Assembly (NCBI GenBank): GCA_034687125.1
Contig: JAQGBZ010000462.1
Coordinates: 1-45,186, forward strand
Length of the DNA: 45,186 bases
Source: Neelides folsomi
Taxonomy: Eukaryota; Arthropoda; Collembola; Neelipleona; Neelidae
Reading direction: 5' to 3'
The position numbers were made by a program, and so were the translations under genes. Shown in pieces: positions 1 to 10,066 of this stretch. Within the stretch, counting starts at the first letter, position 1. Each line of letters opens with the position of its first letter. The notes below the pieces were generated by a model. The model saw only the letters and a list, made by a program, of their open reading frames with translations. It was not told the origin of the DNA and ran no database searches.

Positions 1-17
1 TTATATTTTTTTTAATT

Positions 18-33
18 CCCCCCCCCCCCCCCC
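18..33. repeat. poly-C homopolymer run
   Basis: An uninterrupted run of 16 C in AT-rich DNA. It may be a true G-quadruplex-forming tract on the other strand or a length-uncertain sequencing/assembly artefact. Confidence 0.85.
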
Positions 34-151
34 GCACACAAACAACCTTGAGACTCATTATTAGAGCTAACCTAATAGGTTCCTATACACTTTCAATGCA
101 TACGAATTATAGACAAATCAATTGAGGAATGGGTAGCAATATCTCAAATAA

Positions 152-315
152 CTAATTAAATAACTCCTTATTAAAAATATATACACTTTCCCTACCCAGT
201 TCAATTAATGGGGAGTTCACAGAAAATGCTCCCAGTATACAATCTTTTGCTAGATAACTATTAAAGTGTGTAGATGAATTTTCTTCTTCAGAAATATTCA
301 GAATTAATTCTACCA
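152..315 (-). CDS. Possible further exon of the same minus-strand gene
   Basis: Minus-strand open frame of 53 codons reading VVELILNISEEENSS and continuing to a TAG at 152-154. A strong acceptor (TTCTTTTTAG) sits directly before base 315 and a usable donor (CTGG then GTAGGG) lies at 195/196. With those sites the exon would be 196-315, needing phase 1 on both sides. The exon at 420-577 ends in phase 0, so a simple join would hit TAG in the second codon. Either an exon is missing, one of my splice calls is wrong, or this frame is fortuitous. Confidence 0.3.
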
Positions 316-419
316 CTAAAAAGAATAATGATTTAATGAATCTTTCCGATGTGATGATTTCTCACTATTCATCAACAACTACTTATTTTCTATAAGATAC
401 AAAATGTATACGTACTTAC

Positions 420-577
420 ATTCCTAATGTCAATCTTTACATTCATTGTTGTCACCAATTGAGGTTTATTAACTCTTGATTGATTCAATTTCGGACAGCT
501 ATGGAACAAGTATTTTAAAATGGCAAATGAATCACCGTTGTGCGAATTTATCAATCTTGGGTCATTTGCTCTATCTA
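420..577 (-). CDS. Internal exon of an unrecognised minus-strand gene
   Basis: On the minus strand this 158-bp block has a good acceptor (TTTTCAG just before it, bases 578-580) and a near-perfect donor (AAT then GTAAGTA, bases 414-419). Only one frame is open: it completes a split codon with two bases and then reads 52 codons, ending in phase 0. Recognisable stretches are HNGDSFAILKYLFHSCPKL and LVTTMNVKIDIRN. The other two frames stop at once. I do not recognise the protein. The GDSFAILKYLF stretch faintly recalls the N-terminal domain of CEP44-like centrosomal proteins, but that is too weak for a name. The rest of the gene is not resolved: a second open segment lies just downstream (152-313), but its phase does not join directly. 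Confidence 0.55.
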
Positions 578-1480
578 CTGAAAAGTAATTCAATTCTTGA
601 ATTCAAATATTCATGCCCAAAATACGGGGATAAAATATAACCGATTTGGTGCAGCTGACCATGGACAACTTTGACCAATTAAATAGGTGCATAAATATTT
701 CTGTGAACTTTAAATATATAATTGCAATACATAAAAAGGCGAAAATATAAATGAAAAGTGATAATAGTTACATTTTATAATTCAATCTACCCTTTAAAAT
801 AACTAGCTAAATTTACTAATAAAATTAATTATACCATTATACACACACATTCTAAATATAAAGTATACTAGGTGTACAATAATCAAAACATAGGCTCTAC
901 ATAAGAAATTGTAGTCGACATACATATTTACATGTATTAGTATTTATGTACTTAATTAGTACATTTTTGCCAAATAAAAAAATCCTAATATCAACTATTA
1001 CATACTATTTCACCTATTTAAATCTTTGATCCGCACTTTTCTTGAATAACGAGCAAATGAAATTAGCTCTGTTAAAATGGAATTTATGAATCAACGGAAA
1101 GGCGTATGAATCCCCCCAAGTTTACCGAATGTGCACTTCAATGAAGAAGTCAAATTGAAGCCTTGAGATGTGACAAGCTAATTTCTAGTATTCAATTGGT
1201 AGTGTTGATTGTTGGTCAAGTGTACTTTTAGGATTTGAAAGGCATATGATATAAAACGTAATGACAGTAAATGCAATAAGAGTAATTTTTGTGTATTAGA
1301 CGGCATTTAGTCAATATAGTTGATTGCTTCGTTCCCCAAACTATGGCTAAGGAACCTTTGTGCGTACTAAAGTAAAAAATGGCGGTCTCTGCCTTGCGAA
1401 GTCTATCATAGAGCCATTCTACTGAAATTATATTAAATATAGAGTCTGTTAGCTTACAATTAGCATATTACAAATTTTGT
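578..1480. other. AT-rich non-coding stretch
   Basis: No open frame with splice support and no recognised element. It probably holds intron or upstream sequence of the minus-strand exon at 420-577, and/or intron of the PMCA gene. Confidence 0.5.
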
Positions 1481-2259
1481 TAGTCGTAGTCTGCTCAACC
1501 AAATGGGAGTGTGTGGGAGCTAGCCGGGTATTTGACAGTGTGTTTGTGCGAATCGACGTCTTTGCTTTTGAGAGTGAATGTGGATGTACGGAATCAAATA
1601 TACTTATACCAAATCAACTACTCGTTAACACATCTTCAATCCCTTCTTTCTCTGTCTTTCTTTCCTCGTGCGAGGGGACTAACATGATCATCTCTTTAGT
1701 ATATACATAAATACATGTGAAGTATCAGAGTACCGACTTTCCTCGACATTTAGATCAACATCCAAGAACCTGCATGGCACCCAAGAAAGCCTCGAGAGAC
1801 AGGGAATGTTATATTGTTGATGGGAGCGTCACGAGCAGATTGCAAGACTTGCTCGTATCTCTCATTTTTTTAATGATTGTCCGCCTCTGTGTTTGAAAGC
1901 CTGAGGTATCAAATTAGTCTGTGTGTACTTTGAACCTCTGCACTCGAAGGCTCCTCATTTCCCTCCGTAACTGCTTGAACTGACGACATTCCGTGAAGTA
2001 CTGGGTGACAGGAACCGAAAGAAAAAGGGTCAGGGAAATGGACTGGCATGACGTTCTTATTCTACCTTAGGTCTTCAGAACATTAAGGATTGAGTCAGTT
2101 GAGAGTCCAATTTTAAGTTCATTTTGTTTCCAACAACTTCCCAAGTTCCTCTTGTTGATTCTTCGACATCCCCTCCTTGTCTCCTCATCAGCCCCTTACT
2201 TGATTGACTTGCAAAGCTCTATCACTCATGTCTCACCGCACTGCCCTTTGGTGTGTAAG

Positions 2260-2328
2260 GTCATAGGCGGTGAATTGCAAGAGAGATTGATCCCGGTACC
2301 CTACAGCAAGAGTTCCACAGATCAAGCT
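2260..2328 (+). CDS. PMCA penultimate alternative exon, copy 1
   Basis: 69 bp, 23 codons, containing RLIPVPYSKSSTDQA and ending with the donor GCT-GTAAGC in phase 0, which matches the phase-0 start of the IRVVNAFRQG exon at 4695. I place the acceptor at TAAG (2256-2259); a later AG inside the block is also possible. In animal plasma membrane Ca2+-ATPases the calmodulin-binding region has a splice site (site C) just before IRVVNAFR, where optional exons are inserted. This exon fits that position and phase. The assignment to PMCA rests on the next exon; the residues here are supported by near-identity with the second copy at 8087-8155. Confidence 0.6.
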
Positions 2329-4694
2329 GTAAGCCTCCTTTCGGTGCTTCAATATTTTATTCTCTCTCTTGATGTTATTCTCGTCGGCCATTAGCTTCTC
2401 GTCGTTTATATGACGCTTTTCGAAGAATTAGCTTTTTTTTTAAATTCAAATTTATTAGCTTCCTTTTTAGACGCTACATTTTATGTTCGTTAATTGTGAC
2501 GTGACTATGGAGCATTGACAATTTTTTGCCACATTCGGTAAATTTATTTTCGCTCGTCTCAAAGTCACTGTGTTCGTCTGATTCCATAAATTAAGTGTTC
2601 GATTCAATAGTTTTTAAATCGTCTTTTTTAAGTTTATTATTTAAAGTTTTATTGTAATTAGCATTGATTATGATACGTGTGTGTTTCACGTCTTATTTTC
2701 AAAAATACAATATCAGAACATATTAATAGATTTTTGATTTACATTTTGATTTGAACCTATTACTATTTTTGTATAATAATTACTATCACTATTTAAAATT
2801 AATTATTTTATTTTTCATTAATTATTGTTGAATATTTTTATTAAAGGTTTATTGTGGCAAAATATTTAATTTGAATTGAACACAAAATACTTAAATTGCG
2901 AACATACATAGAATTTTTTAATTATTTTCAATTCAATACTTTTTTATGTTTTAGTCCAGATTATTGAATATAATTTTCTATTATTTTACACACAATTTTT
3001 GCACACTTTAATAATATTACTATTTTCAAAGCAAAAGCTTACGGCTATAATCGTGCTTAAAAAGCTGGAAGTCAGTGGACCATGAGATTTTTATAAAATT
3101 ATAAAATACTATTTCATATTTTAATTATACATATATTTTAAGACAATTTTTTATATTTATATGAACTTTTTTTCATTTCTTGTAGAGATAATTTTGATTA
3201 TTGAGAAACATTAGTTTTTATTAGAGATAAGATTTACTATCCTAATATACATAATTTTCACCAATAGCATTCTTAACAAAACTATGAGTTCTGTGGATTC
3301 AAAATCAATCCCGTTAGTTCTCACTTAATGTGAGTTTGAGTCGGAATGACTTGAATTTTTGCGAGTATTTTTGAAATTAAAACAAAATGAAATTTGCAAA
3401 ATATTTTACATAGATTTTGATAACCTGGCTAATAATTTCATTTCACTGTGCAATGTGTAAAACAGCAGATTATATTCATTTTTTAATTAAAAATGCTTAA
3501 ATTTGACTAGTGGGATGTACTCAAAGTATGTTCAATGGAAGCGTGTCAATTTTTTCTGTTGAAGCTCGTAAGAGCCTTGTTAGCCCAGAAGCAAAAGAAC
3601 AAAAAGTTCAATTGCTTTCATTGCACATTTGATTGATATATAGGAGCTCTAATATTTTCAATGTGTTGACATTCCTACTTTTCGAGACAAAGTTTTTGAA
3701 TTTAGATTTTAGAGATTTTGAACGATTTTGAGACTTTTAGACTCGACAAGAACAAAAGTACTAATCAGTACATGTGTAACTCACTAACACGAAAAACCTT
3801 CTAGAGCTGAGAAAGTTAAATGTGATGTGCTTCGCATAGGAGCAACTTTGGGAGATGTAAAGCTAATCCCTCTCTGTGATTAGAAATCTGATCGGGAGAA
3901 GTTGGCTCTCGAATTTGTAAATAAACACTAACGGGAAACAAAATGGAACAGAATCCATAGACGCATGGTTTAGAGATATATTTAGTTGCTTTTTTATTGA
4001 GTAACTGACAATTGGAGCTTTCTGTTGAACCAGAAGAGGAGTTTTATTTCAAACACTCGATCGATAGCGTATTTAGTCCTCCGAGAGTTTCTCAATTGCC
4101 CATCTAATATTTACCATAATGTAGGTGTTTATTTGTGTAGGTGTAGCGAGCCGAGGCTCGTTGAAATAAATCCATTCTGCATGCACCTCCTTTGTTTTCA
4201 TTATGATTTGAAGTAGTGACGAGGTTTTGGTTCTTTAGTTTAGTGGTAAATGGTCCAAAGACTTCTGAGGTCTGCCGGCAGGCCTGCCCCTCGGTCCCAG
4301 GCCGAGAAAGGATCTGTCCGGTCGTCTCTATAATTCGGCTATTCAGCTGCAGCATTTTTAGTTACTATCAACAGAGCTGATTTATAATACGGCATGTTGG
4401 CTGCAAGGAGTGGCTCGGTGTGGTTTTGAAGCCATTCGGATAATCTAAATGTTTTCAAAGTTCATTCATTCTTAGCTACACAATTTTTTTGTTAACCTTC
4501 TCTCTATTTGTGACTCGGGGTTGCATACGAATTTGTATGTATACTTTGACATTGGTAGGCTGCAAGGCTGCAACTGATTGGGGAATCACAAACGAAGGGA
4601 AAGCCGTCTGAGGTAAATCAGCTCTGTTGTGTCGTACTCTGGTGTGGACTCCTCCGACCACGGGTATTCTCTAAACGTCTCTTTTTCTTTCCAG
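2329..4694 (+). other. Intron between PMCA 3' exons (copy 1)
   Basis: 2,366 bp from GTAAGC to TTTCCAG. The equivalent intron in copy 2 is only 266 bp. It is AT-rich apart from a GC-rich island at about 4260-4330 with short palindromes (CTGCCGGCAG; CTCGG-loop-CCGAG). No transposase frame was recognised, so the cause of the expansion is not visible. Confidence 0.6.
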
Positions 4695-4910
4695 ATTCGG
4701 GTGGTCAATGCTTTCCGCCAAGGGCTGGACACGCGATATGGGGAGCGGAGCAATCCCTCCATCGCCGCCGTTCTCCAAAAACAAGCCTCGCTCAGCAAAC
4801 GATTGTCCCAAACCTCGTCCATTGAGTACGCGGACAATTACCCCTACGAAGTGTCGGTCCCTGAGTTTGAGCGGCTCTCGTCGAGGAGCCACACTGAGAC
4901 GGCCGTGTAG
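4695..4910 (+). CDS. PMCA C-terminal exon, copy 1 (calmodulin-binding half and PDZ tail)
   Basis: Acceptor TTTCTTTCCAG, then 71 codons and TAG. It opens with IRVVNAFRQG, the second half of the calmodulin-binding domain of plasma membrane Ca2+-ATPases (vertebrate proteins read QTQ-IRVVNAFRSS here). It then has LSKRLSQTSSIEYAD, a serine-rich regulatory tail, and ends SRSHTETAV, a class I PDZ ligand (T-x-V) as in the b-type splice forms that bind membrane scaffolds. PMCA expels cytosolic Ca2+ using ATP and is released from autoinhibition when calmodulin binds this segment. The ten transmembrane helices and ATPase domains are not in the window, so this is only the 3' end of a plus-strand gene extending left. 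Confidence 0.85.
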   Translation: MRVVNAFRQGLDTRYGERSNPSIAAVLQKQASLSKRLSQTSSIEYADNYPYEVSVPEFERLSSRSHTETAV

Positions 4911-5260
4911 TCCGACGAGTGTGTAGGTCACGGGATTGTAGGACCCTTCCCCAGGAAGATTCCAGAAGGACACTTGTTAGTGACTAGCGTTCCTCTCTCA
5001 TGGCTCATCCCCAACGTCAGTCCTCCATTTACCCCGGTTGAGCATGGGATCCTTATCAAAAGCTTTTTGTACTCAACTCTAGTCCATTCATTTCATCAGA
5101 TCGCACCTGTACCTTATATAACAACCTCAGACTTAAATTTGTTCTTAAAGTATTAGTTATTACATGGGAATTAAATTTTTAATAACCAATATTAATTTTA
5201 AAGATGCTACTTACGAGGTGGATAGGAAAAGTTAATTAGGGTACTTAAGGCAATTAGCTA
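4911..5260 (+). other. Probable 3' UTR of PMCA copy 1
   Basis: Follows the TAG. GC-richer than the surroundings up to about 5100, then AT-rich. It shares CACCTGTACCTTATA and TTTGTTCTTAAA with the region after copy 2. No clean AATAAA was seen. Confidence 0.45.
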
Positions 5261-5266
5261 GTTTCA

Positions 5267-5437
5267 ATGGGCTGGGTCATGAGTGGATCAGAGGTCAATC
5301 GGGCCTCGTTTCCCAATTCCCACAACTCTATGGAGCGGGAGTGGGGAAACGAGGTCGAGGAGCCCTTGGCCCATCTCATGGTGGTCAAATACCTAAAGGA
5401 CATCTATCTAGAATGTGCTATTAATCCTACCTATTAA
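5267..5437 (+). CDS. Coding-like orphan segment, 56 codons
   Basis: ATG at 5267 to TAA at 5435-5437, reading MGWVMSGSEVNRASF, then MEREWGNEVEEPLAHLM, then KYLKDIYLECAINPTY. The first 120 bp are much richer in G+C than the flanks and the codons look used. A possible acceptor (TTAGCTAG) sits at 5253-5260. It contains an 11-bp perfect inverted repeat: CCTCGTTTCCC at 5304-5314 with GGGAAACGAGG at 5344-5354. I do not recognise the protein. It lies between the two PMCA cassettes, so it could be another alternative exon of that gene, an exon of another gene, or structured non-coding RNA. Confidence 0.3.
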   Translation: MGWVMSGSEVNRASFPNSHNSMEREWGNEVEEPLAHLMVVKYLKDIYLECAINPTY

Positions 5438-7230
5438 TTATACAGATAAGAAAGTATACATTATCATTAAATGAATATTGTTGAGGTCATTTCCTAAATA
5501 TATGTCCGTTTGTGTTGAAGTGTGTCTTCTTTTACATCAAACGTTGTTGTTTCTCACTGTTGTTCTTGTTGTCGATGGAAAAAATGATGGTTTTCTTCCT
5601 CATTGTGTGGTTGCGGGATAAATAACAATAAGATGTGTATATAAGTTACCTTTAGGAGTAATTGTCGTACAAGTTAATAAGTAAATGTATATTTCAAATG
5701 TATGTCTATGGAACAACGGGGCAGAAAATTGATTTATTCTCTTATGTAAGTTTCTTCTGTCAAGAGAGCTTTCATTTCTATATGGATTATATTTAAGTTT
5801 GAATATTTAGGTTAAAAGTTAGTCAATTGATGTTAAAGGATGTTTGAATGCTCTCACTAGTGCCTATATACATTTACTGATAAATAAATAAATATAAAGA
5901 TTAATATCCGTAGCGTTTGCTTAACAATTAACATTCGGACGGTTACAATAAAAGTCAATCGAGTTAACAAAATACCAACACTATTATTTGATTCAAGTGT
6001 ACTTATTAGTTAGGAAGGGAAAATCACTTGAGTTGGTTAGACTTTAATTGTTAGAACCTTAGAACCAGTGTCTTCTATTTACTTTTCTCAGCTAAAACAT
6101 CTTTTACAAAATATAAATATTTAATTAACGGGGCTCATGTCAAATGACACCCTAGTCACATTTTCTTCTGGAAATCGAATCTCATTGTTTCTCTACTTTC
6201 GTTCTTTTTACTCATATACTGAATATGATAAATAAAATTAAATATGTTGTTTTATTAAAGATTCTAGCAGTCTATATTTCAATGAATTTAATCCTCAGCG
6301 ACTATTTTGAATGAAACCTTCATGAACATTTTAATCTATTAATCTATTGTTTCATTATAATTACATACAGAAAATTGGCGTCATTAATGATCGTAGAAAA
6401 GGTTGTAATAGAGATGGAAAATTATATTCATCCCATTTATAGTAGAGTAAATTTTCCCATTTCAATCCTTTCCCTTAAAAATGGCTCTTTCAATCAGCAT
6501 ATCAATATTTGATATTTTTTACAAATTAATTAATGTTCACCTTGGTTATCAACACCTCTCATCAATTGGGGCTAAAAACTAAATCCGAATTTTGTCGTCG
6601 CATCTATTCAATGGACATCTTTTTTGTTTCATACTCTTTTTTTCACCCCCCCTTAATGTTCACCTCTCAATCAACACTACATTTATGGAAAATAAATGAA
6701 AATTGTCCAAAGTACTAATATTATTTTTGATTCTCTCTTGGCTCTCTTGTTAATTCATATAAATAGAAAAGATTTGACATTACTTGACATTGACATTGGG
6801 AGAAAGTGTTTGTATAATAATTATTGACTGAGGGTTTCTCTCTTTGTTCCACTCAAGACTCGATCGCTTGTGCTAAAGGTGGTGATTAGAGCTTTGAATG
6901 TTTAACTGTTGTAAAGAGGTTTAATGCTGCACTTGATTCACTGACACTGACAAGCTTTATTTGTGTCCTCGTCTGGTTTTCCCAAAAATCCTCAACCCAA
7001 CTTAAAAGGGAAAATGCTTCATAAATTAAATGAAGCATGACGAGCTAATTTATCAAATTACTGTCTGGTCACTGTGTGTACTAACAATAAGAGTAAAACT
7101 AATATGGAACTTGGTGTTTGATAAACCAAACAGCGTGTGTTTGCCTTGCAAAAATTCATAAAGTCCTAACCACAAAATTGGAGTGTAATTCCCTTCTTAA
7201 ATGTTGTCAACAATTTGGATTGTGTGCAAA
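5438..7230. other. AT-rich spacer between the PMCA cassettes
   Basis: No exon with family support, no PMCA catalytic segment and no recognised transposon. The absence of pump body exons here means copy 2 is not a complete separate gene within this span. Confidence 0.55.
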
Positions 7231-8086
7231 TGAGGCTTGCTGGATCTTTAACAAAGTGTGTGTGAATGGCTTTCACTTGGCTGATTTTGAGTGTGAATTA
7301 TGCGGAAAAAAATAATTATATATTTTACGACCCGCTAAACGGCCGATAACCGTTTAAAATAATATTGTGGTCAATATGGATTATTAAAATTTAAAGTAAA
7401 ACCTAATCGTATGGTTCCTGGGTCGTACAATATACAATTCAATGTTGGGGTTTGAAATCTGTGTGACGCATTTTTTGTATCTCCTCTATTAAGAGGAAAC
7501 GGGTTAACTTTCCTCGACAATGAATGATTGGGCTAATTGGAAAGTGAACTTCAAGAACATGCATGTTCAAGTTTCCAAACATGTAAATAATTGTTATTTT
7601 TAAGGAAAGTCTGGAGATGAAAGAGTTGCTTGAGGAGAATTTCCAAACCACGATGTGTTTTAAATTTAATTGTCCGCCTCTGAATCTCAGAGGTTGTCTG
7701 TGTGTTCTGCACCCTCGTTTGTACTTCTATTAACTACAACTAATGCACTCGAAGGCTCCCACTTCCATTTAAATCACATTGAGTGAGAGACGACATTTCC
7801 TCAAGGACTGAGTGACAGAAATGGAAGGGAAAGGATCAGGGTTAATTGACTGGAATGACGTTCTTATGCTCACATGTAGGTCTTCAAAAATAACAAGAGG
7901 ATGAGTCAGATTGAGAGTCCAAATTCACATGTATTTATTTTCTTTTCTTTTTTTAATTCCTCAACCTCCTACCCATTCAACGACAATTTTTCCTTTCCTC
8001 TTTTCCTCATCTGCCCCTTACTTGATTGACTTGGCAAGGTCTAACATTCTACACATGTCTCACCGCACTGTCCTTTGGTGGTTAAG

Positions 8087-8155
8087 GTCATAGGCGGTGA
8101 ATTGCAAGGGAGATTGATCCCGGTACCCTACAGCAAGAGTTCCACAGATCAAGCT
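8087..8155 (+). CDS. PMCA penultimate alternative exon, copy 2
   Basis: Same 69-bp exon as 2260-2328. The only difference I see is one base (GAG to GGG), turning ELQERLIP into ELQGRLIP. The acceptor (TTAAG) and donor (GCT-GTAAGC) are in the same places, phase 0 at both ends. It splices naturally to 8422. Confidence 0.6.
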
Positions 8156-8421
8156 GTAAGCCTTCTTTCGGTGCTTTATAATATTTTTACTCTCTCTTGA
8201 TGTAATTCTCGTCAGCAACTAGCTTTCTCTCATCATTTCAAAAATGCTTCTCGAATGATCTATCAATATTATTGCTTTTTTATATGAATATAAATATACC
8301 AGTACCGTTATGATTGGTTCTAAACTTGTATCAAATTCAATTATAAATCATTTTGATCATTGTTCGTCTTATTTACTTCACCTTCCCCAGGTGGTTCCTA
8401 ACATTGGTCTTTTATTTCTAG

Positions 8422-8607
8422 ATCCGAGTTGTTAATGCTTTTCGCAACGGAGAGCGAAGCAATTCTTCCCTGGCCGCCGTTCTCCAGAAACAAGCCTCAC
8501 AAAGCAAAAGATTGTCCCAGAGCTCATCCATTGAGTATGCGGACAGTTACCCGGCCTCAGAGTTAGGGCAGATCTCTTCGAGGAACCAGACGGAAACGGC
8601 AGTATAG
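8422..8607 (+). CDS. PMCA C-terminal exon, copy 2
   Basis: Acceptor TATTTCTAG, then 61 codons and TAG. It begins IRVVNAFRNGERSNSS, keeps SKRLSQSSSIEYAD, and ends SSRNQTETAV. Against copy 1 it lacks the five residues LDTRY right after the calmodulin-binding half and is shorter before the tail, but keeps the class I PDZ ligand. Both copies are intact, so alternative terminal exons of one pump gene is the simplest reading: the choice would change calmodulin affinity and the phosphorylatable tail. A partial duplicate gene is the alternative. Confidence 0.8.
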   Translation: MRVVNAFRNGERSNSSLAAVLQKQASQSKRLSQSSSIEYADSYPASELGQISSRNQTETAV

Positions 8608-8979
8608 TTCATCACACAACAGTGTCAGCAGTCAGAAAGCGAGTTTATCGTTTAGTGCGTAGCCAAGTCTCCCAAATTTCCTCCTATTTAATCCTTCTTA
8701 TTGCTCTCGCGGCTCATCTGAAATGGGAATACTCTTGATTGTTATTATATTTATTAATTATTAATTATATGAAAACTTTTTTTCTTACATAAGGGCCATT
8801 CATCCCAATCTAATGCGTGTATGAACATTAGGTTGCCACTAAGAAGCTAGTCCATTATTTTCTTCTTACATATAATGTATAACACCTGTACCTTATAACT
8901 GTTTGTAACAGTCTGACTTAAAAAAACATTTGTTCTTAAAAGTATTCGTTGTATGGTGAGATGAGCGGGGATTTATAGG

Positions 8980-8985
8980 AATAAA
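8980..8985 (+). terminator. Candidate polyadenylation signal, PMCA copy 2
   Basis: AATAAA about 370 bp after the TAG of the second terminal exon. Confidence 0.4.
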
Positions 8986-8989
8986 AAAT

Positions 8990-9776
8990 ATTGTTACTGA
9001 ATATAATAATATATTTATAGCTATAATTGTATTTATTCATTATTACACTGATGATAATAATTCATTAGTGAGTTGGTGGTTTGGTGACTTAATTTTGTAA
9101 AATGTTAGTCGTAATGTCCAAATGTCCAATACATACGTGGACTAACTTAAGTAATTTTAACATATTTAACATTAGTCAAACTCTCAGAATACTTAATATT
9201 GCACAACTACAGATATATAGGGATTGTTAATCTCAAATTGTAAAATTTAGATACAAAAATGTTTGCTATCCCTTGTTGCTGTCTCGTTCTTCATTCCCAC
9301 ATGTATGTTGTAACCCTGTTGTTTACACGCCAAGTTTTTATCATCCTTGATCTTCACTGGGAAATCAATGATGAAAATAAAAGCCAGCTCTTCTCGTAAC
9401 TTTTGACTTGTTCATCCAACCATGTTATATTTTCTCTCTCGTTAGTTCATATGGGTCGTGAGGAACAGGGCTCTTGGAATTCCCATAGGATACAAGTCTC
9501 ATCGATTTTACCAACCTTGTACGTATATCAATCGAGCCACATTTGGTTCCATGTGGAACTCAATACACATAACAAAGGGCTCACAATAATGGCATTTTCC
9601 CTTTTCAAAACCCTTTCATCTATTATTCATCTCTCATTTCGCTTCCGATTCGCGATCGAATTAGGTGCTCATATTAATCAAATACTAAATTCCCTTCTCA
9701 AACCTCCAGTAAATGTCGTTAATGAATTCAAAGGACTTGTGGAATTCACTCATCGTCAGTTTGACATATTGATACC
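8990..9776. other. Non-coding stretch after PMCA
   Basis: No supported gene. A long open frame from 9403 runs into the mariner-derived element and has no recognisable domain, so I do not call it. Confidence 0.5.
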
Positions 9777-9778
9777 TA

Positions 9779-10064
9779 ATACTCTGCCCATAAAGTCCTG
9801 TCACTTCCGAATGAAATATTTATTTTTTAGAATTTAGTTTATTCACGAACTATATATTCCCCATTGAGTCGAATACATTCTTCCCATCTCCACTTAAGTT
9901 TCTAAAAATGTTGATCCCTTGCTCGATTAAATCAAAATCTAAATTATCCATTTTGACCTTACTAAATGCGTCTTAAACATAAAACTAATTATAAAATCGT
10001 TATATTATCATTTCGCATTTTTAGGCTCATATTTAGAAATGACAGGACTTTATGGGCAGAGTAT
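9779..10064 (-). mobile_element. Mariner deletion derivative (MITE) with transposase tail
   Basis: Inverted ends of 27 bp including the flanking TA: TAATACTCTGCCCATAAAGT continuing to CCTGTCA at 9777-9803, and its exact reverse complement at 10040-10066. About 286 bp between TA target sites. Inside, on the minus strand, 9839-9895 reads KWRWEECIRLNGEYIVRE then stop, the typical end of a mariner transposase (RW-x-x-CI-x-x-x-G-x-Y). Most of the transposase is gone, so it cannot move by itself. Confidence 0.85.
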
Positions 10065-10066
10065 TA

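Larger units (their letters stand above)
1500..5160 (+). repeat. Tandem segmental duplication, copy 1 (PMCA 3' cassette)
   Basis: Aligns by eye, in patches and in the same order, with about 7230-8960. Matching patches include 1517-1590 with 7233-7310, 1737-1777 with 7508-7565, 1874-2120 with 7670-7925, 2190-2390 with 8015-8225, the terminal exons 4695-4910 and 8422-8607, and a 3' flank carrying CACCTGTACCTTATA and TTTGTTCTTAAA in both. Copy 1 is about twice as long because its intron between the two exons is expanded. Direct orientation, separated by about 2 kb. Confidence 0.8.
7230..8960 (+). repeat. Tandem segmental duplication, copy 2 (PMCA 3' cassette)
   Basis: Second copy of the block at about 1500-5160, same orientation. 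The matching patches are listed under copy 1. It is compact: the intron between its two exons is 266 bp. Confidence 0.8.

Noticed and set aside
1477..2394. Long plus-strand frames in copy 1 of the duplicated block upstream of the 69-bp exon
   Set aside because: The matching region in copy 2 has frame-breaking indels and a different translation, so it is conserved as DNA, not protein.
3531..3633. Plus-strand frame MFNGSVSIFSVEARK in the PMCA copy 1 intron
   Set aside because: Short, no splice support, not recognised.
4225..4345. Possible tRNA-derived SINE (TTTAGTTTAGTGGTAAATGG resembles a box A)
   Set aside because: No matching box B (GGTTCGANTCC), no cloverleaf and no A-rich tail were seen.
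9403..9837. 144-codon plus-strand open frame
   Set aside because: No domain. It reads through the end of the mariner-derived element, where the other strand carries the recognisable transposase tail. Length by chance is plausible.
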